This document shows, piece after piece, positions 35,604 to 46,011 of a DNA stretch of 64,000 nucleotides. A program made the translations under genes and the position numbers. This DNA comes from Takashimella koratensis. Its lineage: Eukaryota > Basidiomycota > Tremellomycetes > Trichosporonales > Tetragoniomycetaceae. The stretch is taken from NCBI GenBank assembly GCA_003116875.1, contig BCKT01000006.1:1213934-1277933 (forward strand), in the 5' to 3' direction. The stretch's first letter is position 1. Each line of letters begins with the position of its first letter. The notes beneath the pieces were generated by a model. The model was not told the origin of the DNA. It made no database searches and saw nothing but the letters and a program-made list of their open reading frames with translations.

Positions 35604-37032
35604 ATGACTTCGCTCAAGACGATCGCCTTCCTCTACCCTGGCGCGATGGGCGCCGGCCTCGCGCAGTCACTACACGCTCGCCAGCCCTCGTTGCGGCTGA
35701 TCACGTCTCACGGCTCTCGATCTGCAGACACGGCGAAGCGCGCCGCCGAGGCAGGATTGATCAACGTCCCCTTTCCCCAACTCGTACATGAGGCAGACGT
35801 TATCGTATCCATCTTACCCCCGAGCGCGGCGGTGACGCTCGCCCGTGAGGTCGTCAGCCAGCTCGAGTCGGCCAAGGCCAAGGTTGGCGCATCTAGTGAG
35901 TTGGCAGACACCCGGAGAAGAGAAGGTGTGAAGGGAAGTCCGGGACAGCCACCGCTCAAGGCTTGATGAGAATAAGGTGAAGAATAACAGCTGATCTCTT
36001 TAGCCAACGGAGACTCAGCAGCTCCCCGCACGACTCCACTGATCTACATCGACGCCAACGCTATCGCTCCTCAGACGGTTTCCGAGATCGCCTCCATTCT
36101 CGCTCCTTACGGTATCCCATTCATCGACGGCTGCGTCATCGGTCTCCCTCCTTCTCCAACCTCCAACCCCAAAATCTACCTCTCGGCAGCCGACGCGTGG
36201 TCCGCCCAGCTCGCGGAGGTAGCTGCTGTCCTCTCGGGCGGCGGTGAGGGCAAGGGGCTGGATATCCGGGTCATGGAGGACGCAGGGGAAGGTGCGGCAA
36301 GCGCATTGAAGATGTGTTATGGTGGTATCAACAAGGGCTACGTTGGGCTCGCTTCGCTCTTGGTCCTCAGTGAGTTGAAGTGAATGGCGTTGGTGCAAAT
36401 AGTAGGCACTAACGAATGGTCGTACCTCAGCGGCCAACGCGCACTCCCCGGCCACCGCACAGGCGCTGTTGAAAGAGCTCTCACTGTCAAAACCTGCCAG
36501 CTTGCTCAATCTCACACGGTCCATCCCTGATTCAATCGACAAAGCATACCGCGTGAGCCTTTCTGTCAACCCTTCCCCATGTCCTTCATCCTTGCCTCAG
36601 CTTCTCGTCATCCTCTTGGTACACTTCCTGTATCCCCTGCTGACCCTTTTCGCGTGCTAGTGGGTCGGGGAGATGGAAGAGATTGGCTCGTTCATTAGCA
36701 CCGCACTCAACGTCCCTTCCTCAGCCGACGCAACTGCATCCGACCACCGTAACGTGGCCGATACCTACGCTGGTCTCGCGCAGGTCTTCCAACGAGTCGC
36801 TGACGCGAACCGAGCCGCTGCCGCCCAGAAAGCTGCCGCGCTTGAGGCGGCTCCTCCTAAATCCGACGACAAAGATGCCGCGGCTGTCACTGAAGAGTTG
36901 CAGAAGCTCAAGTTGGGCAAGGGAAGGTTTGACCAGTCGACGCATCTGGGAGACCCGGAGGAAGTCGACGTTTTGTATGGTTGGGCAAAGAGCGCCAAGC
37001 AGAGGCTGGAGGAGATTGGGTACAGCAAATAG
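35604..37032 (+). CDS. 6-phosphogluconate/beta-hydroxyacid dehydrogenase-like protein (DUF1932 C-terminus)
   Basis: Exons 35604-35895, 36004-36369, 36431-36552 and 36661-37032 join in phase to 383 aa. The N-terminus has a Rossmann nucleotide-binding motif (IAFLYPGAMGAGLAQSL) and ITSHGSRS at the expected cofactor-selecting position. ADVIVSILPPSAA follows, then a substrate loop with IDGCVIGLPPSP. The segment AASALKMCYGGINKGYVGL carries the conserved Lys of this superfamily. The C-terminal half has the all-helical DUF1932-type domain, then a Lys/Ala-rich linker and a terminal WAKSAKQRLEEIG helix. Such proteins reduce or oxidise beta-hydroxyacids with NAD(P); the substrate is unknown. The usual GLGxMG glycine motif is altered to YPGAMG. 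The start has an ACCATGA context after a CT-rich leader. Confidence 0.78.
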
Positions 37033-37944
37033 GCAAGGAGTGGGCAAGAAGTAAGGACGTGCAAGTATGCCTAGGTGAGAATGTGTAGATGCCACAGGTT
37101 AGCCAGATGAAGGGTAAAGCCTATCGCTGTCAGCGACGTGCGCCATTAGAGCAAGGGATTCGGAGTCGGAGTTGTGCCTTGTCCGAGTCCGACTGACGTC
37201 AGTAAATCAACGATGATGTACCCCACCTCCGAACTCCGAGTCTCACCCAGCCACCCACCACCAAATTATTTTACAGCACAGAACAGAGACTATTCATATG
37301 TACAGTAAACGAGTAGTATTGGAACACGCTGCTCAAAAAAGAGAACCCCACAAAACCCAGAGATGCGAATGGAAACGGGACGCTATGAACACAAGGGGGA
37401 TGAAGAACCGAAAGCCGGGAAGCCTGGGACCCAATGAAATCAATCGTGTTTGGGTGAAGTTGATTTTCTGGTTCGTTTTCTACTCTACTTTGAAATCCCG
37501 CGAAAATGAATAAAGAGAAAAGGGGAAACATAGATACGGGAGGAGTTAGATACAGATGGGCCGTGGTGGTTGCGGAGTAAGGGCAGGTTGGGCACAAGGT
37601 GTTACAAGTTTTGAACAGCGCGCTGCTTTTGCTGAATGGTAGTGTACAGAATAGATGGAGAGTGGAGGCAGGGGAGGTTGAGTGATATTCCGGTCGGGTG
37701 AAACGGACGGTGAGCCGCGATAACAAGAGAGCGAGAATGGCGTGCAAGAGGTGATTGCCGTGTTCGTACTTTATCCTTCTTGTAAGAATGGAGTCGAGTC
37801 TCCATCAACAACTGCCGAAGGCGATTATTCAAAGCGAGAAAAAGTCGACCTTTTTTGGGTTGAAGTCGAGGTGATTGACCAAGACGTTACGTGACGTTTG
37901 GGGTGCCGAATGAAGACAGTTCGCTTTACTCTTCAGTCGAGGGC
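37033..37944. other. Convergent 3' regions, no gene seen
   Basis: About 0.9 kb between the stop codons of the 6PGDH-like and bZIP genes. It is AT-richer UTR-like sequence. I see no supportable coding exon. Confidence 0.5.
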
Positions 37945-39643
37945 TCACTGAGACAGCCGGGGATAGTCCATCCGAGCCGCTTGGAGACCCGCAGTAGCTG
38001 ACGCCTGAATGTTTTCAAGTGCCTCTTCCCACTCTGAGGCCCTGCGGGTAGCTTCATCGCCTCGACGCTCGGCTTTCTCCTGTCGAAGCTCGACATTCTC
38101 CCTTCGAAGCTCGACATTCTCCCTTTGGAGCTTCGCATTGGTCTCGTCCTGCTGAATGAATCGAAGCTTGAACGTCTCGACCTCCTGCTCCATCTGACGC
38201 AGATACACAGCGTTCTGTGGAGGGTACCGTCATCATTCGCTCAAGTCAGCGTTCTTATCCTCCCAAACATATGTATATGCCATTGAAAGTCTCTGGCTAC
38301 ACTTACCTCTTGGTAGTGGATCTTCTTGCGGGCGCGGAATGCGCGCTGGGCGAGGCGGTTCTGCATCCTGCGTCGCTCGGTTCGCTTCGGTTTGCCTTTG
38401 GCTGGGACTTGAGCAAACTCTTCAATCTCCTCCTCGAGCAGGTCATCCATATCAGTCGAAGAAGACGTAGGTGATTCGAACGGCGTACCCCCATCGATCG
38501 TCGCTCTTCGTTTGTGCGACAGGAGTGGGTTCTTGTCCGACTTGGCTTTATCGGCTCTAGTCTCGCCCTCGGAAACGCGCCTTTGTTTGCCCTTGCCTTT
38601 GTCCAGCTTGCTGTTGGACAGATTGTCATCCGCAGCCATATCGACAGGGTAAAGTTCGTCTTCGTCTCGTTCGCCGTCGACCATGCCGTCGACGCCGCCA
38701 TCAAAGTTGACATCGTCATCACCGGCAAGCGTTTCGGTCGAATTGCTCGTTCCATGCTGCGGCGTGAAGGTGTGCCTCGGCGAGACGTATAACGGGTGCT
38801 GGTACGTGCTCGTCTACGGGCAGCAAAACACTGGTCAGGCCGTTTCTCAAGATTATCACAGGGGCCCGAGTAAACTCACCTCGATCAGCTCAGTCTTCGC
38901 GACCGGCTGAAGGGACGACGGCGCGATTACAGCTGTTTGCCATGTTTCCTGCTGCATCGCTTGGTGGATGTACGGTGGAGCCTTCATGTTGCCTGTATAT
39001 GCCGCTGGGTTAGGGTAGATGATCAGCCATGTCTCAATCAGACTAACTACTATCAAATAACCTATCAAAGATCGTGGAAGACTGACTCACCTGTAAAGTT
39101 TTGAATCTCCTCCTTGCTCCACGTCGAAAAGTCTTGGATACTTATCGGCGCCGGGTTGGTAGTTTGAAATGGGTTGACTAGTGTCGGTTGATAGTTCGAT
39201 TGTATATACGTGGCTTGACCTGTGGTGTCAAACGCTCTGGGGTCCATGTGCATCGACTGATACGAGGACGTCCCTTGGTTGTTTGAACCAAAGTACAGTG
39301 GGGGTTGCTGATACTGTGGGCTACTGAGTGACGAGTTTTCAGAGTTTGAGTTGTCGCTGTTGTTTCCCACGAGCGGTGGGACGTTGCCATCGGTCCATTT
39401 GTTGCTACTCCCGCTAGACGACTGCGACTGTTGGCTGTAGAAAGTCGGCTGCATGTCGTAAAGTCCAAGAACCGGGGAGATGGGCGAGTTGGACACGGGT
39501 GAAGGCGAGGGGTAAGAGCGCGGTCGAGAGAGAGGGCTGTTCTTGCAGACTTTGAGCGAGGTCAGCCCGAGGCTAGGGTGGGCCGCCTGAGCCGGTGTAT
39601 ACGAATCCAGTGGAAGGGTCGTGTCGACGCCGCCAACGAACAT
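37945..39643 (-). CDS. Yap/AP-1-type bZIP transcription factor
   Basis: Four minus-strand exons, 39643-39091, 38992-38880, 38798-38307 and 38214-37945, join in phase to 475 aa. The first 220 residues are Ser/Asn/Gln/Pro-rich (activation-domain-like). An acidic, Lys-rich middle (GKGKQRRVSEGE) follows. The basic region PKRTERRRMQNRLAQRAFRARKK contains NxxAQxxFR (about residues 369-377), the fungal Yap signature with Gln and Phe replacing the usual Ala and Cys of AP-1/CREB. The leucine-zipper coiled coil (YLRQMEQEVETFKLRF, then repeated ENVELRRE) is in the last exon. Yap factors control oxidative, metal and drug stress genes or differentiation. No Cys-rich C-terminal redox domain as in Yap1/Pap1 is present, so direct peroxide sensing is unlikely. 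The start is the first ATG after 760 nt without one. Confidence 0.9.
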
Positions 39644-42540
39644 TCCTGGTGGAAATAGAGGTGAAAGAAGATGAAAGCTGAGTTGAGTTGAACGACACGC
39701 GTTCGGTTTTGGTGACTGGATGGAACGTGCGTCGAATCTGGTGCGATCCGCGTGCGTTGAAACTGCTGGGATACTGTAGTATCGAGAAATCAAATATGGG
39801 ACTGTTGAGACGATCGGGTCGGTCCGAAGGCAGGTGACCAAGCTTTGTCAAACTGTCGCTTGTGAGAGCTCGTGTTGTGGTCGTGTTGGAACTTGAAGAA
39901 GGCGTGTGAAAAATGGAGGGGAAAGTCGAGAGAGGTAGTTGGGGTTGAGACAAGGTTGAATGTGGAGCAGTGAGATCAGGGGAATGAGATTCGGAAACTG
40001 CCGTTGTGAAAAATGTTGGCTACAAGACAACGCGTAGAGGAATGGGATCGAGGTGGGGAGTGTGAAGTGATGAGGTGGAGATGGGAGCTAGGAGTAACTA
40101 TGACGACTAGCAAGAGCAGGAAGATGAGATGATGAGTCAAGAAGAGGTAAGGTGAATACAAAGCTGATGAATATGACGAACGGGCGAGTGCAGGTGGGTC
40201 AATGGTCAAACTATCACCGGCGAGTTTAAAAAGGGTGGGCGACAGGGGGGGTAAGTGGGTGGGTGGTGCGAAGCAATGAATCCAGGTGGGGCGGCGAGTG
40301 GTCAGAATGGAGGAACGAGGTCGAGAGAGGGCACGACGAGGGGGAGACAGAATGGGGCAGAGGGGCAAAGGATGGTGAAAAAGTGAAATGATGCACACAC
40401 CACCATCGGTCCAGTGCGCTCCAGTGTTGAATGTGAAAACAGTGTTCTCGATGTGAGCTAAACGACTATTTCCAACAAACGCTTAGCGTTTGGGGAAGAA
40501 GTGGAAGCGAGAAGGGAGGGGCTCAGGGAATGGAGGGTAAAGTGCAGATCGAGGTTGAGGAGGGATGGAGCCGGTTGTAAAGGCGAGGTGCAAGACGACG
40601 ATGATGCCTTCTGTCCTTTGGCAATGTGTGCTCTGAACCGAGAAATGGGAATCAGATGAATATAACCCAGACCAGGGTTCGTCGTGTTGGTCTCATTCTA
40701 GTCTGCTCGGAGGACCAGTCTGCAGGAACCGAGGGTCAAACTAAAGGACAAGGAGCAGGCGGTCGGGGCAAAGAGAGTCTGTCACAGGGCCCGGCGGGAA
40801 GGCGGCAGGGAGGCGTGGAGGCCAGAGGGAAAGGGCGTGGCATGCAGAGTCGTCGCTGGGGTTTCGATCCACATTTGGTATCTTTGTTTCCATCCAGTCG
40901 AACACGCTATAATAATCTTTTGTCCCCCTCACTCTCCCCCTTGCCTTCCGCGCCCCGCCGTCGCCGGGATTCCAGTCAACCTCATCGTCATCCGGGCCCT
41001 GCCCCTGTCTCCTCCGAGATGACTCTGAAGACTTGCAGCACTCTGCTTATCCTTTGCTTACTTCTGTCCGTACACGGCACCAGGGCAGTCCCTTTTCCTT
41101 TTCCCTATTCCTTTGCCCTTGCTTTTCCCTTTGCCGCCCCAGTTGCCCTTTCTTTTGTCCCGACCCCCTGGCGCTCGATTTCCCTGTATTTAATCAACGG
41201 GCCTGTCATTTCCAGCAATGTAGTCGATGGGCATATCATGCTTTCCTCTCAGTCCCCGTAAATCCGTGAAGGGGAGGCAAGGCGTCAACGGCCTCGGCGC
41301 TTATCTCGATGTCTGGAAGAGTGAAACACGACAGGCAGAAGAGAGGCAGATGCATGGATCGTGTGTGCAAGTGCGTGTGCAAATGTGTCTACAAGTAGGT
41401 GAGGCAGGTGCGTGGTCCGGTCTGTGGGAACGCGGAGAGAGTTTGAAGCATGCCGGCGGGCAGGGACAAAGGAAGGTCAGGAGGCTTCATGACATCATTG
41501 TCGGAAACAAATCTGTGCAGGCGCGACGTCCAGAACGTCGGAATCGGAAGACAGACTGACCGACACCCGGGTTAACGAACAGCCTGCGCCTTTTGCAGGG
41601 AAAAGCAAGGTTACAAGGTTTAGCCAATCGAGCCAGCGGCGAGCTGTGGTAGCCTCCAGACTTCCGAAAGAGGTGAACATGGGACAATGAATGGCGTCGA
41701 CTCAATACAGTAGTCCATGTTCTCTTCCCTACAACTTGACCGTTTAGGGATTCTACTCTGCCCCTATCCAATTTTTGCCCTGGAAACTTCGAGTAGGGTA
41801 GAGTTCCAGCAAAACAGTACGTACTTTGAACGGGTTAGAATCGCAGGCCCCATGCTTGATCCCCCGCAGCCGAGCGCACACCGGGATGAGCAATATGATA
41901 CGAGATCAATCATCGTGGTACTCAGCCTGATCATCAGACCAGTGCCTCCTCTTCTGCTCCACTAGTCCGCTTCGACCAGACGACGCCCCTTTTGCTAGCC
42001 CGTCGTCCAGAGGCCCCATGCCATGATGGCGCAGTTGGATGAACACTGACTGCTTCCTGATTTGCTTACTCACGTCAAGCTCATCGAATTCGCGCTTGTC
42101 CTCGTTTAGCCGGACAGGATCAAAGCTCCAAGGTCCCATCCGAACGCATGTTTTGGCTTGCGTCTCTCCTCTAGTCGACGCGCAAAGCCTGGGAAAAGCT
42201 TGCGTCCCACGGGATTGTAGTATCCAGCTAAAGCATCGAGGCGTTCGGGAGCGTGTATGAGGAAGCAAGCAGCGGAAGGGATTTTCTTAATCAACAGAAT
42301 CACAAATATCTTGTCCCGTTGTCAAGGAACCGGCGTATGTAACCTAGGGCTCCAATTCCAGCAACGTGGTGCCGTGAGCGAAACGTCGGAGACCATTCCA
42401 TGTCATCTCCGTGTTTGGAAAAGGGTGCACCCCCTGACGTGCTGCCCTAGTCGTCGTCAGTCGATTCCAGGGACCGCTTCACGGGAATCTGGGATGATCG
42501 GCAACGTATCACCCAGCGTGACTCCCACACGATGATTATT
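39644..42540. promoter_or_regulatory. Upstream region of the bZIP factor gene
   Basis: The minus strand has no ATG from 39644 to 40403 and is pyrimidine-rich, so this is probably the leader and promoter of the bZIP gene. The remainder to about 42540 holds no gene that I can support. One short + strand ORF at 41019-41261 is listed separately at low confidence. Confidence 0.5.
41019..41261 (+). CDS. Possible small secreted peptide (low confidence)
   Basis: An 80-residue ORF beginning MTLKTCSTLLILCLLLSVHG has a signal-peptide-like start (polar, hydrophobic core, small residues near position 20). A Phe/Pro/Ala-rich remainder follows. It is single-exon and stands alone in a 6.4-kb gene-poor region. 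A CT-rich tract can mimic a hydrophobic leader in translation, so this may be chance. Confidence 0.2.
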   Translation: MTLKTCSTLLILCLLLSVHGTRAVPFPFPYSFALAFPFAAPVALSFVPTPWRSISLYLINGPVISSNVVDGHIMLSSQSP

Positions 42541-43005
42541 GCTGACTGTCATACTCCGTCACCAATGGTGTGGGGAAGTGCCTGCTTGCGTGCGCCGATG
42601 GGCGGCCATCGGGATCGACAAATGCCACGACCCGAGTGCCCCGGATGCGCGACGTGCAGGTGAAGAGTGCTCGGAACAGTCGCTGCGAAGCGGGGAAAAG
42701 CGGGGTTAAGCTGAGATGTGGAGGGGTGAACTCTAGTGTGCGCCGGTCCGAGAGCGGCGGAATGCGGGGACCAAGCTGCGACAAAGGAGGGGTTTTGATT
42801 GCGTCCCAACGGTGCGGGAGCAACGAGATCAACATGTCATCCGATTGTTCAGGATATATGACCTCTGTGGGAATTTGGCCTTCTCCATCATCGCCCTTAT
42901 CTCCACTCCAGTCTCTGCCAGACGCCGAAAAGCGGCGGTAAGCGGCAGCCGACCCGTGGGCCAACGGAACACAGGTCGCGGCTAATATCCCTCCAGCCAC
43001 TATAG

Positions 43006-43136
43006 TCCCGTCACGTCTACCGCTGCAGTGACGGCTTCCGCTACACTCCACCGTACAGACGACTCATTTGGTACCGCGGGTGCTCGCACGGTGAGGTGTA
43101 GGGGAAGCCGTCACTGTAGCGGAAGGCGTGACGGGG
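43006..43136. repeat. Inverted repeat with 41-nt arms (hairpin / possible MITE)
   Basis: Arm 1 (43006-43046) and the reverse complement of arm 2 (43096-43136) match at 36 of 41 positions by eye. A shorter inner match (43047-43053 with 43089-43095) extends the stem, leaving a loop of about 35 nt. The weak match continues a few bases outward. No ORF is inside. It could be a non-autonomous foldback element or a strong RNA hairpin. I see no second copy in the window and no clear target-site duplication. Confidence 0.8.
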
Positions 43137-43927
43137 CTGTATGCATGTACGAACTGTCACTTGGTCAGCTTGTCGGACGACCGCTCGGACGCAAGCCCCA
43201 TCACAACCCGGAGAAAGGAGGCGAACCATCTCGCCCACCGAACCATCTCGCCCACTCCTTGCAGCACTATTGCCTACATCGAGCCGCTGTCTGCAGCAAG
43301 CGTCACAGCCAGATAACAGTGGCTATCTGCTCTTCTTCTCGGACCCCGCTCGACATGGTAATCAATCCCCTGATATGGTAAACCAGACTGCGCGGACGCC
43401 ACAGACAAACGAAGTGAACGAACAGTCTCTCTTCGCTGGTAGCTGATCGCTTTAAAAGCTGCAACTGACAAGACCATAGGAGTCGACCTATGGTGGATTG
43501 ACCAAATGCAGAAGAAACACGATGTTTAATCCTCAATACAATGAATGGCCGACAGAGACATTGCATTTCAACGAGAACAATGGGTTGGACGGAGATTGGA
43601 AACATCGACGGCTGAGGAGGCGGACAGGGGGACCCTAGGTACTTTGAACGGTATGCAAGTCAAACCATGAAATTCAGCTCAATCAGGCAGTTTGAATTAA
43701 CTGGCATTCTGTAGGAATCCCTTCCCTGGTCCACAGCCAGGGTCCAAGCAAGAAGATAGCCAAAGTGGCTTTTTTGTCTTTTTGCGGCGGATCCCTTCGC
43801 GTCCACCCAACTTGGCTTGTCGTGCACAGGCACGGTCATTATGCTTGCAGGTTCAAGTTTCATCTCGACCTTGTACGTTTATTGTTCTCTTCCTTCATCA
43901 CACTTGAACGCACCTTTTGCACCTCCA

Positions 43928-43928
<1 letters not shown>

Positions 43929-43969
<41 letters not shown>
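43929..43969. repeat. Poly-C homopolymer (41 nt)
   Basis: An uninterrupted run of 41 C on the + strand, intergenic, about 2 kb upstream of the RGS gene start. Confidence 0.92.
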
Positions 43970-43971
<2 letters not shown>

Positions 43972-46011
43972 GACACACCCTTCCCCACCCTCGATACAAG
44001 AGGCGTGCTCGGTCCTGCACCCTCCAGCTCTCGCGCGCTCTGTTTTGCTCTCGGCATCGCGGCTAGGAACACGGACAAACCACCACTTGGCGCCTCATCA
44101 CTTGGTCCCCCTGTCAGCCTTCGGCCGCCTTGAGCGTCACAAGTCCTAAATGTAGGGATCGAGAGCGTGCAGACGTCTCCGTGTGTGTCTCTTTCGGTTC
44201 TGCGCGCGCCTCTTTTCATCAAGAGCCCATAGGCTGCGGCCACTTGCGTTCCGAGCAGGTTTGCATCAGGCCAGGTCTCGGCTTTGGGGTGATGCGCCGT
44301 CGCTTGGGGATTCCATTCGCCAAAGTCCTTCGACCCTCGGCTCTCCTTCACCCTTTTGTCCTTATTTTTACCCACCCCTTCGCTGCTCCTCGGTCTTGGC
44401 GTGGGGAAACGCCTTGACCTGCGCCTCGTCGATACCTCTTTAATCTCCTTCCTTCCTCTCATCTCGCCATTCTTCCACTAGTCCTTGTTCCCCTTTTCAT
44501 CCTGAAACGCAGAGATCTCGACGTCGAGTAGACAGACCCACGCTAGGGCCGCATCAAGTCGACACTGGAACTGCAATTGCAACAGCAACAGGTTCGCCGG
44601 CAGGGACGGAACGGGAGACGGGAGCCACAAGGGGTACAGTGCACGGATCGTCTGCCGCAAGCTTACCAGCTCGCTTCTCCCGGGTTTGTCTGGACCTGGC
44701 GATCAGTCCGGCATCACACCCATCACTCATCAATCATCAACCATCAAATATCACCGCGCATCTGGCCGTTGTCCGTCAAGGGACTGATGTGAGTGTCCGT
44801 GTGTCGTCACTGTGTTTGGGTGTCACGTTGTCCGACCGAGGACAACAATAGACCCACGCACATCTCCTCTCCTTCCTTTCCGGGTCTCGCCTCGCCCGCC
44901 CTGACCTTGTCCTCATCCTTTACATCAATCCATCATTCTGATCTTGATCTTGATTGCGGTGGTCATTGTTCGCTGACCGGGTCCTTTGACAGTGTACCCC
45001 TCCTCCCCTCCCCCCCATCCTCCTCTCACCTCCCCGACCCTCCCCTCGCTCCACCCGCGCTACCTGTCCGCGTCCTTTGGCGATAGCGCGAGGTTCAAGG
45101 AACGACGACACGCAGACGGACAAGGAATTGTACTAGTGAGTGAGGCCGAACAAGTAAGAAGCAAGCACAAGCATTCCCAACCTCGTCTCCCAAAGGAAAA
45201 GGACGTCGACCCATACCGTCCTGCTTGTTTCATGTTCCACATCACACCACCCAACACGCTACACCAAACCTCAGACACTTGCCATCACCCGACCCCCTCA
45301 CGAACGCCCCTCCCGAGTGATGCGCTACGACCTGCCTCCCTGTCAACCACTGATACCATCATCAGCATCCACCTGTTTCACACCATACACCATACACCAC
45401 TCCACCCCGGCCCATCACTGCACGGCCCCTTGAGACGCGCACCGACCCGAAGGCGACCCACGGCAACCCCCAAGGCAACCTCCAAGGCCAGCAGGGCGAC
45501 TCAGCGATCATTCTCACCTGCATTCGGCGAGGAAGCAAGACCAGGACTCCAAGGCACCCTTGCCATCGACCTGTCGACCTGCCGACCTGGCTTTGTGGTT
45601 GCTTGGCCACCCTTGCCTCTTCTGCCTTGCGCCTGGCCCTTGCGCCTTGCCTCGAGACGCCCCTTTCCTTCTCCCCTTCCCCCTCCCCTCCCCCTCTCCC
45701 CCTCGTCTCTCCGTCTATCCTCATCATTCATATTCCCACCGTCTCTCATCCATCATCCCCATCCCACTTCACCCCATTCCCACCACCCATCCCACGTACG
45801 TCCCATCCACATAAAAGACCAGAGTCGCCTCGTCTCCACCTCATCACATCCCCCACCTCCGTGCTATCTCTCCACCTAGACCTCTCCTCACCACATCAAC
45901 GGTCGACTCCCTCCGTGTGTCTCCTACGTCCTCTGCGCTTTCCCCGATCCCAACCCAACTACACCCGCTCCTCGCACTCCTCCCTTCGGACCACCGAATC
46001 ATCGACTTACA

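Larger units (their letters stand above)
42541..46011. promoter_or_regulatory. Gene-poor region and CT-rich leader of the RGS gene
   Basis: This contains the inverted repeat at 43006-43136 and the 41-nt poly-C at 43929-43969. From about 44860 it is strongly CT-rich. The + strand has no ATG from 45323 to 46011, consistent with a long 5' leader for the RGS gene. I see no coding exon. Confidence 0.55.

Noticed and set aside
41906..42268. 120-aa minus-strand ORF
   Set aside because: No domain, no splicing continuity and no ATG start at its left-most codon. Composition is like surrounding non-coding DNA.
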